Shown: piece by piece, positions 42,969-56,300 of the stretch
Position numbering within the stretch: position 1 is the first letter of the stretch
Layout: every line of letters starts with the position of its first letter
Source of the DNA: Flectonema sp. DT1601
Lineage: Eukaryota > Euglenozoa > Diplonemea > Diplonemida > Diplonemidae
Direction of reading: 5' to 3'
Assembly: GCA_964019425.1 (NCBI GenBank)
Contig: OZ025816.1
Coordinates: 124,001 to 188,000, forward strand
Length of the DNA: 64,000 nucleotides
Notes under the pieces: generated by a model
The model's input: only the letters and a program-made list of their open reading frames with translations
What the model was told of the DNA's origin: nothing
The model's database searches: none
Translations under genes and position numbers: made by a program

Positions 42969-44663
42969 TTACAAAGCAATCGGGAGTTTCTTTTTAACAA
43001 TAGGAATACCATTCCCATCAACTCTGGTTGCTGCCATGTAGATGCCTGTTGGAGCAGAGCCGGCTTTTTCTTTTTGAGATTCGACGACAGATAACGCAGG
43101 TCGAGATAGCTCTACAGGGATCTGAGAATCACTTCGTCGTTGTGTTGCTGACTTGACAGCTTCGATTACTTCATCAGCAGGACTGCGGACAGTTGTTTCT
43201 TTCAACTGAAGACCAGCACTAGTATGGTCGCGGAATTGATATGGTCCTTGACCTTGGATTCTGTGTATTTTATTTCTAAGAGCGTGGTTGACATCAATTT
43301 GTTGAAATTCCCTTATTGGAGGTATTGGCATTTCAGGAGCTTCAGAAACAGATGTCTCAATGACGTGATGAATTGGAAACAGTTTCTTTTCTGCTCTAGT
43401 CCTCGAGTTTAGGTACCCTTCGTAGATTAGATGAGAGCAATTCGGAATTCGTTTTGCACTCATGAGATCTTCGATTGCCTTAACGTCGCCAGCTTTTGAA
43501 TAAACAGACAATACTGGAACTAACATCTCATCACATAGTCCTCGTTGTTGAGAAGCAGCATAGATTCCAGCAGTCATCTTACAAGCGACAACAGCATCTC
43601 CGTGAGATGCCTTAAATTTCCAATATGAAAGCAAAGCGACATCTCTTCTAGTTATATTTTGTTTTGCCTTTTCCACGACGAGATCTTTACACATTTCTAT
43701 TTGCTTTTCATCAGTTCCGATTGAGCACAGGAGTCTCAATTTAAGCGTCAGCATGTACTCAGATAAACAACCATCTCCATTCTTACTCTTCACGATAAAC
43801 TTAAGTCCGACATCCGATCCCATTTCGATACATTTTTCAACAACAGCTCCATAGTGAGCTTCTGTTGAACAGTGAAGACTCTCATGTGCTTCAAGCATCT
43901 TTCTCAGAGAAACACTTTGTTGTGGTACAGCACTGTAGGCTTTCAATACCGCAAGTGAGTATTTCGGACTTTCTCTGACTCCTTCGTAGTATAGGAGTAC
44001 CCCTTCTTCGATTGATTTTATAATTTTTTCAATCGCCATTAAATCTTTTGTCTCTGCAGCATGTGCCAATAGAAGAGCTGCTGTACTAGCACCGATATGA
44101 ACACCACTGAGTGATGCGGCAGTCACTAGGTTGACAGCTCTTGTGATTCTTGTCTCTTGAACATGTGGTGAGAGTATTTTGAGCGTGTCGACGAGGAGAT
44201 CGGAATAGTCTTTCTGAGCAGCAGTTCCCTTCGTACCAATGACTCTCTTAGCATTGTGTTGTCTTAGTTCAGAAAACAGTTGCAATGCCGTGATTTCAGC
44301 GTATCTTGCATATCTCATTTCTAATGATCCCTCCAATACCGCAGCAACAAGAACAATGTCAGGTCCGGAGTTGGTGGGCCTCTGTAAAAGTTCTCTAGTG
44401 AGGTTATAAAATTCAGTACTGATCCCTTCTTGGTCAGCAATATCTCTATTCTCTTGGTAGAATGCTTGAATTAATTCTCGTTTTTGAATTGCTGATACAC
44501 CTCTCCAACCAACTTTACTATTAGATATTAGGTCTTTGTAGACGTGATGAATTGTTGGCCTGTCATTTCCTGATCGTAATATGGACGTCATTGAACCAGA
44601 GCCTGGCTCGAAAGCAGATATCGCTCTCTCGTATGCGTTTAGTAGAAGTCGAGTTCGCCACAT
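42969..44663 (-). CDS. Helical-repeat protein, likely mitochondrial (564 aa)
   Basis: The N-terminus is Arg-rich and lacks acidic residues at first (MWRTRLLLNAYERAISAF), like a mitochondrial presequence. The body is a series of paired helices of about 35 residues (for example ALQLFSELRQHNAKRV, LAVLKAYSAVPQQS, PVLSVYSKAGDVKAIEDLM), which resembles pentatricopeptide-type repeats, though no repeat matches well enough to be certain. Such proteins bind organellar RNA or scaffold mitoribosomes. The last ~130 residues are Pro-rich and less ordered. Function is an inference from fold style and presequence. Confidence 0.6.
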   Translation of the reverse strand: MWRTRLLLNAYERAISAFEPGSGSMTSILRSGNDRPTIHHVYKDLISNSKVGWRGVSAIQKRELIQAFYQENRDIADQEGISTEFYNLTRELLQRPTNSGPDIVLVAAVLEGSLEMRYARYAEITALQLFSELRQHNAKRVIGTKGTAAQKDYSDLLVDTLKILSPHVQETRITRAVNLVTAASLSGVHIGASTAALLLAHAAETKDLMAIEKIIKSIEEGVLLYYEGVRESPKYSLAVLKAYSAVPQQSVSLRKMLEAHESLHCSTEAHYGAVVEKCIEMGSDVGLKFIVKSKNGDGCLSEYMLTLKLRLLCSIGTDEKQIEMCKDLVVEKAKQNITRRDVALLSYWKFKASHGDAVVACKMTAGIYAASQQRGLCDEMLVPVLSVYSKAGDVKAIEDLMSAKRIPNCSHLIYEGYLNSRTRAEKKLFPIHHVIETSVSEAPEMPIPPIREFQQIDVNHALRNKIHRIQGQGPYQFRDHTSAGLQLKETTVRSPADEVIEAVKSATQRRSDSQIPVELSRPALSVVESQKEKAGSAPTGIYMAATRVDGNGIPIVKKKLPIAL

Positions 44664-44775
44664 CTTTGCTCTCTTCTTCTCCTCCTCCCCTCCCTCACCA
44701 GAACGATGATAACTGTTTGAATGTAATTAGAATATAACAATTATTACCCCTTTTTTGAGAATTAGAAGAATTCAA

Positions 44776-44812
<37 letters not shown>

Positions 44813-45008
44813 CTCATTTAATATTTCTGTTTTGAAAGAAAATAATATATCTCGGTAAGTAGAAAATAGAGAACCACATCCACAAAATATTTTATAATCA
44901 TGTGGTTGAAATTAATTAACATAACAAGAAACTAACCAGAACGAAAATAATATCCGCGTGTTGTTGTTGTCGTTGTTGTTCGTGTCTTCCTTTCATAAAG
45001 ACTATTTA
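44664..45008. other. Intergenic, one long A run
   Basis: An A run of about 34 near 44777 and otherwise A/T-rich DNA. No gene is seen. Confidence 0.5.
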
Positions 45009-46940
45009 TTAGCTGGAAGTGCTATTAGAAGGTGAACAAAGAGGAGAATTACAAACTGGGTACAATTCAAAGCTCACTCTTTTCATTGTAAAGCAGGGTT
45101 TTCCACTAACGTCTTGAGCGTTCCAACAGCATCCGATACTCTGACAAACACTTTCAGAGATCCCATCATAACCACATTGAGTAACACCAGGACTACGCTC
45201 TCCTGTGACTGGACAGTACCAAGTCTCTTCAGGACAGAGGGGATGTGATTCTTGTGGTTCAACATATTTCTGTGGTTGTGGAACTTCTAACGGTGTCAGA
45301 TACCGAGCGTCTTCAATCCAAATTGATCGAACGACAACCAGACTACGTAAGTCATACGGCAGATCACCATCTAAGATATTCTCTGGAAGATACAATACCC
45401 TAATAGGACATCTCTGTAGTGATGATGGCACCACTCCTTGTAGACTATTAAATCCTAAGTCAAGAGTTCGGAGGGATGACCAGCTACCAATCTCAACTGG
45501 GATTGACCCGATTAAATTATTTCTCTCAAGATTAAGAAGAGTTACTTTAGAAAAGTCACCTCTTGTAAAATTAACAGGAATCGATCCAAGGAGTTCATTT
45601 CTCGCTAAACTGATGGTAGTAACAAAACTATTTTGATCACATTCAATTCCATACCATTTACATGGATGGTCAGTAGATCCCCAACCGTGATCATAAATCC
45701 ATTGTGGTCCATTAGTACTTTCATATAACTCCATCAAAGCATCATAAACGGGATGGATTTTCGGTACTATCAGCGAACCCAAATCCATCCAAGTCCCGCT
45801 TTTCTTGAAACACAAATTATAAGCTCCCGCCGTCGGCAGGGTTATCCCCCAATAGACGTTGGGGATGATGAGTCGGTCATCAACTGGACAGTCAGAATAT
45901 TGAATCTCCAAGTACCGTAAAGGTCTATCGGATGAAACAGAAGGCTTCACTTCAGGATTACACCAAGGATAACCTGTTTCAGGTAGTAGTTTTAAATCGT
46001 CTGTCGTGGATGATAATATCGGTGAGTTAGTACCACAAACATCACCCGTGTTTATCAATTCTGAAACATCATTAAATATATCGTAACCATCACCGAATAA
46101 CATTTTTATCGTGACATGTGCTCCTTCAAGAACAACATCATCAGAGTGAAACTTGTAATTTGATGGTGTTGAGGTGGAGTTTAACACGTGAAAAGTTCCC
46201 ATATCAAACCATGTTGGAGTAGTTAACTTTGAATGATAATAACATATTCTATAACAACCAGCATTCGGAAGAATAATATTATCCCAAAGCATGTTACTGC
46301 TGTTAGTAGACGACGCATCCAACGACTCTAAAGAAGTATTTCTTAGTATCGCTGTTGGATTATCATAACCACACGCCATAGAATCTCTAATCTCAGCAAT
46401 GTCATCAACGCTTAGTTCGATTCCCCCTGAAAATGACATTCCAATAACATTTTCAGCATATGAATCTCCAATAATTGAAAATGATGTTGGTCTTGAGGCT
46501 GGAGGAGCAGTAAATAAACAATTAGTGTGAATACCAGAGAATCTGCAGCAGTCACAATTCAGTGGAGCGACGTGATTGTCGTAGTCACCAAAAATATTAA
46601 AATTTCTCCACCAAATAGTATCCGGCAATGGAGAGTAAGATACGTCTGCAGTAGCGGAATTCTGATCATCGTCCCAATAAACAGGCTGACCACGACTCCA
46701 AGTAGGTAACTGACAGAGACCTAAATCCCCTTCCAAAGTTGGATTTATCGGTCCTCCTGCTGACCTTCCAGCTACAGTCATTCCAATAATAGTACCGTAA
46801 GGGTAACTAACATGACTCGCATCTGAACATACTTTGCAGCAGCACATTTCAGGACAACTTGAAAAGTGAGTTTCAGGAAATGTTGGAACAGCATCTGCAG
46901 TGAACACAACAATCAGTATCACTACAACCCATCGACTCAT
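45009..46940 (-). CDS. Secreted LRR and trefoil-domain protein (643 aa)
   Basis: Signal peptide MSRWVVVILIVVFTADA. Residues ~25-390 are a Cys-containing region not recognised, with two loosely similar halves (AGCYRICYYHSKLTTPTWFD against AGAYNLCFKKSGTWMD). Residues ~395-540 are leucine-rich repeats of the plant-like type, opened by an LRR cap (LYESTNGPQW, PCKWYGIECD) and followed by units such as LLGSIPVNF, LIGSIPVEIG and LQGVVPSSL. Residues ~565-620 form a P-type trefoil domain (CGYDGISESVCQSIGCCW ... KPCF). No membrane helix follows, so the protein is probably secreted. Trefoil domains often bind carbohydrate or mucins in other groups. Confidence 0.8.
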   Translation of the reverse strand: MSRWVVVILIVVFTADAVPTFPETHFSSCPEMCCCKVCSDASHVSYPYGTIIGMTVAGRSAGGPINPTLEGDLGLCQLPTWSRGQPVYWDDDQNSATADVSYSPLPDTIWWRNFNIFGDYDNHVAPLNCDCCRFSGIHTNCLFTAPPASRPTSFSIIGDSYAENVIGMSFSGGIELSVDDIAEIRDSMACGYDNPTAILRNTSLESLDASSTNSSNMLWDNIILPNAGCYRICYYHSKLTTPTWFDMGTFHVLNSTSTPSNYKFHSDDVVLEGAHVTIKMLFGDGYDIFNDVSELINTGDVCGTNSPILSSTTDDLKLLPETGYPWCNPEVKPSVSSDRPLRYLEIQYSDCPVDDRLIIPNVYWGITLPTAGAYNLCFKKSGTWMDLGSLIVPKIHPVYDALMELYESTNGPQWIYDHGWGSTDHPCKWYGIECDQNSFVTTISLARNELLGSIPVNFTRGDFSKVTLLNLERNNLIGSIPVEIGSWSSLRTLDLGFNSLQGVVPSSLQRCPIRVLYLPENILDGDLPYDLRSLVVVRSIWIEDARYLTPLEVPQPQKYVEPQESHPLCPEETWYCPVTGERSPGVTQCGYDGISESVCQSIGCCWNAQDVSGKPCFTMKRVSFELYPVCNSPLCSPSNSTSS

Positions 46941-47364
46941 ATTGTTGTATTATTGGTACCTTTGTAATTAGAATGGAATTGTTCACATCATCTTTTATGA
47001 ATTGTAGGCATCGCACGCAGTCATTTTGTATCTGAAAACGAAATAAAATCACACAAACTCATCACAATATTCAACACTTTCTGAAATCAGCTGTCGGATG
47101 TACGAGAACGGAGCCGATATTTTCTATTTTGCCTTCTCAAATACCTCGTAAAACACTAGACTCGTTGTTCTCAACACTACGAACACTATAATTACAATTA
47201 TTCGCACTCAGAGGAGGAGAGGAAAACAAAAAAAACAAAGTAAAAACTCTTCTCCTCCAAAGATGAAAGTTTGATACAAAACGAGTGTGGACAGAACGAT
47301 AATTAAATATCAATACTCCCCGACTTTGGGGAGTTCATTCATTGCTGCTCCTGAAGTCGGATGT
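46941..47364. other. Intergenic
   Basis: Contains a small palindromic hairpin ACTCCCC/GGGGAGT at about 47314-47333, just downstream of the stop of the giant gene. Nothing else is recognised. Confidence 0.5.
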
Positions 47365-50300
47365 TCAATGTGCTGAAGTTAGTGAAGATCCTCTTCTACC
47401 CCTTCGCTGATCATCTGCTGAAATTGAATTCTGAACTGGTTGCCGTTCGTGTGATGAAGAGAATGGTTTCCAAAGAGAATCTGAGTCAGCTCTGGCTTCC
47501 TTAATCTGAACAAGTAGACCTGCTGTAAATGATCTGTCGATATTTCCTTCACATTCAACAAGTGAGATGAGTTGTTCTTGCGCTGAGTACAAAACTTCAT
47601 AAGCTGCTTCAGCACCAGAACACCAGTGATCTCTATGATGTTGAAGAAGATGCATACAAACAGGATCCTTGTGAATGTTCTCAACGTGAATCATTTCTCT
47701 TAAATGAGAAGTAAACGATACGAGGTATGGTTCAGCAGCTTGCATCTTACGAGTCAGGGAGCGGACTAGACCTTCAGCTGCGAGAGCAACACCAGTTAAT
47801 TCCTTCTTTAGTTCAGGTGATTGTGTTTTTCCTTTCCTTTTAACCGATGAACAGAGCTCAACAACTTCAGCTGAAGCTCGAAGAGTCTTACCAACGGACT
47901 CAGCGAGAACAGAACTCTCACTATCTGCAAGACGAGCACATTCACCCAAAACATCTCCGCCATGACGTGAGCGACGGAGTTCTTCTTCAAGTTGTGATAC
48001 TTTTAGTTTTAGATTATACTCAACATTCTTACTCTTTACAACAGATGGCGGTGAAGAAGGATCAATGTTAGTCGCAAGTCTTCTATGAAATGACAGCTCA
48101 TCAGTTAGAGTTGTGACGTTAGTTTGGTATCCAACTAATTCATCTTTTAGAACAGCATTGTGATGACGTATTTCAGACAAGTCTTGTTCAAGTGCCTCAA
48201 CCTTTCTCTTTAATGATCTAATCTCTTCTTCATCGTCGAGTTTCTTCTCAACAGCTGACGTCCGTTCTCTTGAAGCGATTGAAAGTTTTTCTGTTAACTC
48301 CTTCACTTCATTTGTGAGAGGAACAAGTTCTGAGAGTTCATTTTGTGTAGACTCCAGTTGATGTGTTTCCAGTCTCTGATCTTTCTCAAAGAGTTCTAAT
48401 TGCTGTGATTGCTTTTGAAGAGTGTCTTGTAATGTCTCAATTTGTGTTGACAGGTTTTCAACTTCAGCTTCCTTCTCTCGGAGTTGCATCGAAGAACTTT
48501 TCAACTTCATTGTGAGCTCGCTGTGCTTTTGTTTCCAATCGTCAGATAGTCTGTTGGAGTCAATCCGACTGCCCTCAGCGGTGCTGACATTCTTCTGAAG
48601 AAGTCCACATTCAGTTTCAAGAGAACTGACTTTGTCACGTAGAGTTCGTTCAGTAGCTTCCCAAACAGCTGCTGCTGACTGTGAGGGTTCTTGCATTTCA
48701 ATTAATGAAGATTCGAGACTGGATGCCTTCTTAAGTTGATCAGAATACATTTGAAGCGCATCATCTCTCTCTGACTCTGCTCTAGCTAGAGATGAGACGG
48801 AGGTGTCTCTTTGAGTTTCAGCAGCAGATAATCGAGTTTGTAGTACGCTGACCTCTTTCCTTTCAAACATGTATTCAACTTCTCGGTTGCGTAGAACTTC
48901 AGCCTCACCTTTGTGCTTAGCAGCTTCTTCTCTAGCGCTTGCTAGTTCAAGTTTCAGCTCCGTGACTACAGCTTCGATACGTGTGATCACTGCGCTCATT
49001 GCTGGATTGTTAATGTCTCTTGATTGAGATAAATCCGCCATCTCATTTTCGATATCAGGTAGTCCCGCTAATGTCTTTGTCGCAGCCATTTTCATAGTCT
49101 CCAACTCCGTTGATATTTTAGTCTTCTCCGCTATTTCATCAGCCAGTTCACTAGTCAGTTGTGTTACTCTGGCTTCCATTTCATTGATAAGTCTTTGGCT
49201 TTCATTTGTTTCATCTTCAGCTTCTTCAGCTCGCTGTTCTGATTCTTCTAATAGGACGCGGACGGCATCGAGGTCGGAGTCTAATTCCTCTCCCTGATCA
49301 CGTGATTCTTGGAGTGCCTGTTTTTAGTTATTATGAAATAGAAACACTCAACACGTGAAGTGTGGATTTGATTGAAGATGAAAACAAACTTTTCGCAAAA
49401 CATTCACATCGGTACTCTCAAGGGCGTCGCTACCGTACGACAGAGAGCTGTCTTGACGAGCAAGTCCTTCAAGTGTTTGTTCCAATTGTTCTACTCGTTT
49501 GCGTAGTTCTGTTGTTTCGGTTGAAGATTGTGGTGGTTGAGATGTACTGCAAGACTGTTTGATTTTGTTTTGTTTTATTCAAGTTTTGATTTTGTTAAGT
49601 AATTTCATTTCATTAAACAAACCTCTTTCAGTTTTGTGTTTTCTGACTGAAGAGCTTCGAGTTGCTGAGATAGATTCTGTTGTTTTGTTTTTTGTGTGAT
49701 TTTTGTGATCATAAAATAAAAAAATTTGTATTTTAAAATCCAAACCTTGAAAACTGTTTGGTGCTCTTCGCGATCAGCAGCAGCGTCGTCAGCTTCATCA
49801 GATCGGAGCATTTCAATATCATCGACAGCTTTTGTTGTAAGACGAAGTTGCTCACGTAATGCATCCATCTCAATGTTGATATCAGAAATAATATTCTGAT
49901 TGTCTTCACCTAACTGATGTTGTTCTTCCAATAACTGAAACACATCACCAACACTGTTGTCAAGCAACGCTATTAGTGAAGTTGGTTCTATTTCACTGAC
50001 AGTACTCTCATTGGTATTTAGTTTTTTAATTAGACTTTCATATTCTTGAATGAGAGTGAGGCTTTCATCCAATTGATGTTCTAACTGTTTGATGACTGTT
50101 GTAGTGTTTGAGTTGTTATTATTATGATCGAGTAAGAAGAAGTCGATGTCAGTGGATTGATCTAATCCAAAACTCTGTTTATCTGCTAGTAGAGTGAAGC
50201 ATTCATCGAGTTGAGACTCCAGTTGTTTTATTACATTAATAAGATTTTGATTATTAGAAACGACGGAACTTGTTGTTGATGATGATGAGGAGGAGGAGGA

Positions 50301-53300
50301 GGAGAATTCCGACTGAAGGTCTTGCAACTCTTCATTCAAAAAGGTCATTTTGTTTTATAATCTCATATATTAATTCATGTTGTGAGTTGTTTATAACATC
50401 ACCACACAGATCACACGCATCGTCTGCTTGAGTTTCAATCTCTTTAATTAACTTAACCACGTCAGGTGTTGTTATCAACTCTTCCGATGAATTATTTTGC
50501 AGCAAACACAGTAATTGAGAATTTAGATCACAAGAATCATTGAGTTGTACTTCAAGTTCTCTAATCGTACTTTCTACAACACTTGATTGGTATGTTGTGT
50601 CTTCGATGGTGTCATTCTTTTCATTTGATGTCTTTTGTAAGACATCCAAACTGTTGTTGAAGTTTGTCATTTTCTTGTTTCAGGTCAGTCGGGTTAAGTT
50701 CACGTAGAACTGTCAACTGATCGATAAGTGTTTTATTCTCATCTTTTAGTAGTTGGATAGCGTCACCTGATTGGTCGCTGTTGTCATCATCATCATCGTC
50801 GAGGGTGTCGGTTTTTTAATTTAGAGTACGCCACTTGAAGAGTTTCATGATCTTGTTGAAGTTTTGTATTCTCCGCTTTCATCTTTGTTAACTCCTCGAT
50901 TACTGTTGTTGAATTGTTATTGTCGTCATCTTCTAGAGTGTCTGTTTTTGATTTGGAGTACGCTGCTCGTAGAGATTCCAATTCGTGTTGGAGTTTTTTA
51001 TTATCTTCTTTCAATTGTGAGACTTCAGTAGTCGAGTTATCAGATCCCCAGCTATCGTCATCATCATCTTCGAGAGAGTCTTTCTTACATTTTGAGTAGG
51101 CTTCTCTTAGTTGTTGGATTTGTTGTTTTAGAATTTCATTTTCTTGTTTTAGTTCATCCGATTCAAGAGAGTTTTGGTCTCGTTGTAAAAGTTCAGATAT
51201 CAACAGTCCCTTGTCANNNNNNNNNNNNNNNNNNNNNNNNNNNNNNNNNNNNNNNNNNNNNNNNNNNNNNNNNNNNNNNNNNNNNNNNNNNNNNNNNNNN
51301 NNNNNNNNNNNNNNNNNNNNNNNNNNNNNNNNNNNNNNNNNNNNNNNNNNNNNNNNNNNNNNNNNNNNNNNNNNNNNNNNNNNNNNNNNNNNNNNNNNNN
51401 NNNNNNNNNNNNNNNNTCAACTAAAACAGTCTTCTCATCACTCAATTGAATACAGTCGTCAAGTTGTTGTTCAAGTGTTTGAATCACAAGCGTTGCTTCT
51501 GATGAGTTAGAATGTGATGAGAGTTGTGTTTGTTGCGTTGTAATTAATTTAGTTTTATCATCACTCAGTGAGATGAACTTCTCTAACTGATTTTCCAATT
51601 CATGAATCACAGTAGCAGTAGAAGGGTTAGTGTAGTCAGTCGTGTTGGTTGTTGTTAGTTCAGAAATTAGGTTTTTATTATCTTCGATGAGTTCAACGAA
51701 TGAATCCAATTGTTGTTCCAGTTTGTTAATAACTGAAACTGATTCAGTACCAGTCGTCATCATACTACTTGTTGGGATCTCAATATCAAGGTTGAGTTGT
51801 GTTTCAATCAAGTCAGACTTTTCCGTACTCAATGAGATAAAATTTTCCACCAGCTCTTCAAGTTCTTTAATAACATTTTCTGATCCATCGTTTTCCAGTA
51901 GTTGTGACAACTGTTGTTGTTGCTTTTCAATTACTTCACTTTTCTCATTACTCAAAGTAATTAGTTCTTCAAACTGTTCTTCCATCTCTGTGATGAGAGT
52001 AGAATCACTTCCAGAACTGTTTTCAGTCGGTTTAACATCTATCTTATCAAGGGTATCTTGTTGCGAGGAAATCAAGTCGTGGTTATCGATCGACAGAGAT
52101 TCGAACTGAAGCAACTGATCTTCAAGAGCGGAAATAATCGAAGATGTGTTCACATCAGTGTTTGATGTAAAATGAGATGAATTCTTCTCGTCAGGTTTAG
52201 ATTCATCAAATCTTGAAATCAGTTCTTTGATAAACAACTCGTTGTCGTCACTGAGTGAGGAGAAGTCGTTAAGTTGTTGTTCTAACTGTCTGATGATTTC
52301 GTCTTTAGAAATATTTGAATCACCCGACTGCTGTTGTACTAATAAAGTAACTAGATTAATTAAAACATTAATAGTAGTTCCCTTCTCTGAACTTAATAAA
52401 AGTAATTCCTCAATTTGGTCTTCGAGCCCTTCGATAGTCGAAGAGACGTATTCTGAGTTTGGTTTAGTTTGTTGTTCAGAAATGAGAGATTCATTTTTTT
52501 TAAGTAAAGCTGCAGCTTCTTCCAGTTGGGTTTGTAAAGACGTTATCTCTGGAGAGTTATCGACGTCTTCTACGAGAGTGGATTCGATTGAATTCTGTTG
52601 CTCAACAACAAGCAATGACATCTCACTAAGAAGTGATAATGCTTTTTCTAACTCACTCTCTAACATTGACATGGCAGAGACTATTTCAACAGAGCTAGTC
52701 GGTGATTGATCTGAAGTTATTAAAAATTCCACAACGTCTTGTTGAGTTTTGATGTGAGTCTCTTTATCACTACTCAATAATTCAAATTGATAGAGCTGAT
52801 CTTCTAATTGGTTAACGACGACTTCGTATGATTTGTTTGATGAGAACATTTCAAAGTCTTGTTGTTGATTTGATATAAAGATTGATTTATCAGAACTCAA
52901 TTCAATAAAATTAGCCAACTGTGATTCTAATTCAAGTATTATTTCTCCTTGACGATTATCACATAATAAATCTGACACAGAATTCAATTGTGAACACATC
53001 AGCTGTTGTTGGTCATCACAAAGTGATACCGCTACTTCAAGCTGTTCTTCCATTGTTTTTATCAGTACCTTTTCTGAACCTGAATTACCCTGACAAAGTA
53101 GGTATTCACAGTCTTGCTGTTGAATTGATAACGTATTTGACATTTCATCACACAGTGTGAAGGCTGTGGATACCTGCATGTCCAAATTAGATATTGTTGT
53201 TTGTAGCTGATTGTTTCTTTCTTTACAACACTCAAACTCATCAAGCTGTGTTCGCAACGATGATATTATTATTTGTGATTCTGATAATTGTGCTTCCAAG

Positions 53301-56300
53301 TCAGTAACACAATTACTATTTTCAAAATATAAATCTCTCCAATTAGCTGCGATTTCGACAAACCCAGCAGACTGGATGTCAGTCTCAGATATCAGTTGGT
53401 TTACTTCATTATTGGAGTTCGTGTTTTCGGTGTTTTTATCGTCGTTTTCAATCATATTAAACAACTCTGTGACACTTCTCAAATGCAAAGACTGATCTTC
53501 ACAAAGATTCATCGCATTGATATGTTCTTGTTCCATACTTGTGATCGTATTTAACGCAACTTCAGTCTTGTTTTCTGATTTGCAAAGCAATTCTGAAACA
53601 TTCTCAACGTCATTTATTAGATTGAATTGCTCAACTACTTGTTCTCCACAGAGAGAGGTAGCTTCATTAATTTGATGCTCAAGAGAGGTGATAATTTGAC
53701 TGTAGTTGTTGTTGCTGTTTAAATTTTCTTCTAAGAAAGTGTTCTTCTCAACCAGCTGATGGTAATATTGTTCAATTAAATTGGTAGACTCTTGAAGTTG
53801 GTATTCTTGTTGAGTGATGGTCGCAGAAGCTGATATTCTGAATGACTCATTCTCACAGTTCGTAGCAACAAATTGATTTGTTGTTTGAAGATCACTCTCA
53901 ACAGCAGATGAGTACTCTGCCAGCATTCCAAAGACTTCTCCCAGAAGGTTTTCTTGTTCAGTAATTGTGATGACAGCGTTTGATAATTTCTGATCATTCT
54001 CACCTACTGAACTAATTAAAAAATTGAGATCAGCAACACAATTATTTGATTGCGAACAAAACGACTCAAAACCAGCTGCTTCCAATTCCAACTGTGAGAT
54101 GATCTCACAGCTCTGTGAGTGTCTCTGCTCCAGGAATGTGATTGTTTCCAACTGTTGTTGGTATTCAGGAGAACAAGAACTATTCTCAACAATCGAATTA
54201 ATAACTGAATTCTGATACATAATAAGTTCAGACTGTTCTGATACAAGTTGAACTGATTGGTCGAAGTCTTGTTCAATTTCGTTAATAATTGAAAGTCTGA
54301 CATGAGAATCAATTAGTTGTTGTCTCTGAGTCTGAATAACATTATTTTGATTTGAAAGAGTTGAGACGGCTTCAGATAATTGAATTTCAAGTTCCGGAAC
54401 GGAATCTGAAATTAATTTATTAATTTCAACCTGTTGACTTAACAACTCTGTTGCTTCTTCACATTGCTGCTCAAGTTCCAAAACACACTTCTTCAATGAC
54501 GCTATTTCAGGTTGTTGTTCTTGACTTTTTTCTTCAGTATTCTTATTAAACAAAACTTCACCAAATGATGTTGTTGCGTCCAATGCCAAGTTACAAGCTT
54601 CGTCGTTTTGTAATTCCAACGCTTGGATAAGATAATTAGACTGCTGCACGTATCTCTCTAAACCAGATGATGAAGTCTCTGTGTTACAACACTCTAATTC
54701 GATATACTGAATTGCAAGTAATAGTTCATCTATCAGAGTCGACTGTTCCAGTTGAAGTTGAATCGATGATTCCAAATCAAGTTCGAGTGTTGCAATTAAA
54801 TAATTTGATTGTTCAATAGTTTTGTGTTGTTCGTTGTCGTTGTCGTTGTTGTCGTTGATAAGAAGACTGTCAGTGAGGTTTAGCTGATCTTTTTGGAGTT
54901 GAATTGAAGTTTCTAATTGGACTTCTAGTTCTGAAACTATTCCGAAACATGATTGTTGTTGTAGTTCAGTTGATAAGTTTTCACACCTCAGTTGCAAGTC
55001 GTTACTGTAGCGAGTCCATTCTCCTACGATGTGTTGATGGTTTATGGCTTCTTGGTCTAATGATGAAATAATATTTAAAAGTTCTGTCGTCAACTCTTGT
55101 CTGTCTTCATGAAGAATCAGCATGTCAGTAGCATCAGATTCGAGTATAGAAATAACGTCGTTGTTCGGAACGATAGTCGATTGTTCTGATAATTTTTGTT
55201 TGTAAAGTTGAGCTTCGTGTTCTGCTTCTTCCATTCTTTCTTTAAATGAAATCACCATCCCCCTCGCTTTGAATAGATCTTCTGTTTGCTTTTCTGATGC
55301 GATCAAAAGATCAGATCGCTTCTCGTTTAGTTGCATCATTTTCTCAGCATCAGTTGTAAGTTGTTGAATTTCTTCTCTCGCACGTAAAAGGTCTTGTTGA
55401 CTTTGTAGTAATAACTCATTCGATGACACTCCAGTTGCTTTTAAAAACGCTGTTTCTGATTGTGTTAACTTAGCTCTTAGTACTGAAGCATCTTCCAGTG
55501 ACTCGTTTAACATTTTCTGTAGATCTTCTTTTGTTATGTCACCGTTGGTGTTGTTTTGACTTCTATTTATAACCTCTTGTGCTTGGTGAAGTTCTTCACG
55601 AAGTCTGTCATTCTCAACAGGGAGATCATTAGCACGTGAGTTCATTTCCAGTTCTAATTTAGTGATGGTAAACTCACGATTCGAACATGTGGATTCAAGT
55701 TCAGAAATTCGAGTTTGAAGTTTTTTCATGTCGGTGGAGTACTCCTCGTCTTTGTCTTGGCAACGTGACTCCAAATCAGCGATAATTTGATGTACGGAGT
55801 TGTCAGAATCTGGACTCTGAAGAACACGAAGTTGTTTCTCAAGGTCTTCTATTTCCAACGTTAGATTCTTATTTTTTGAACTCAATTTCATATTATCCAA
55901 CTCAAGCGACTGAACTCTTTGAATATCAACTGACGACTCTCTGTGTAATCCTGTAGCGCTACTCGCATCAGCTTGACTTCCACCACTTTGAAGTACTTTT
56001 TGTAATCTATTGACCTCAACTTCTAATGAAGCAGATTGATGATTAGCCTTAGCGTAGAGTTGGTTGGCAGCTCTTAGGAGTTTATCAGTTTTTAAAAATA
56101 GTTTTAAAAGTTCTTTTTGTCTTAGGTTATGTTGGACTCCAGCTGCTTCAAATATATCCAATAATTTTGGGATCAATTCAGGTGCTTCTGATGGGGGGAT
56201 TACAACACTTTTTTGGATGTCTGGGAAGACGACGTGGATTAGGTTTTTTTGAAAGATGACTTGAGCTGCTCGAAATTCCGGTCTCGGATCACCGTCGCAG

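Noticed and set aside
51211-51510. Open frames running through the N block
   Set aside because: They exist only because N codons are not counted as stops.
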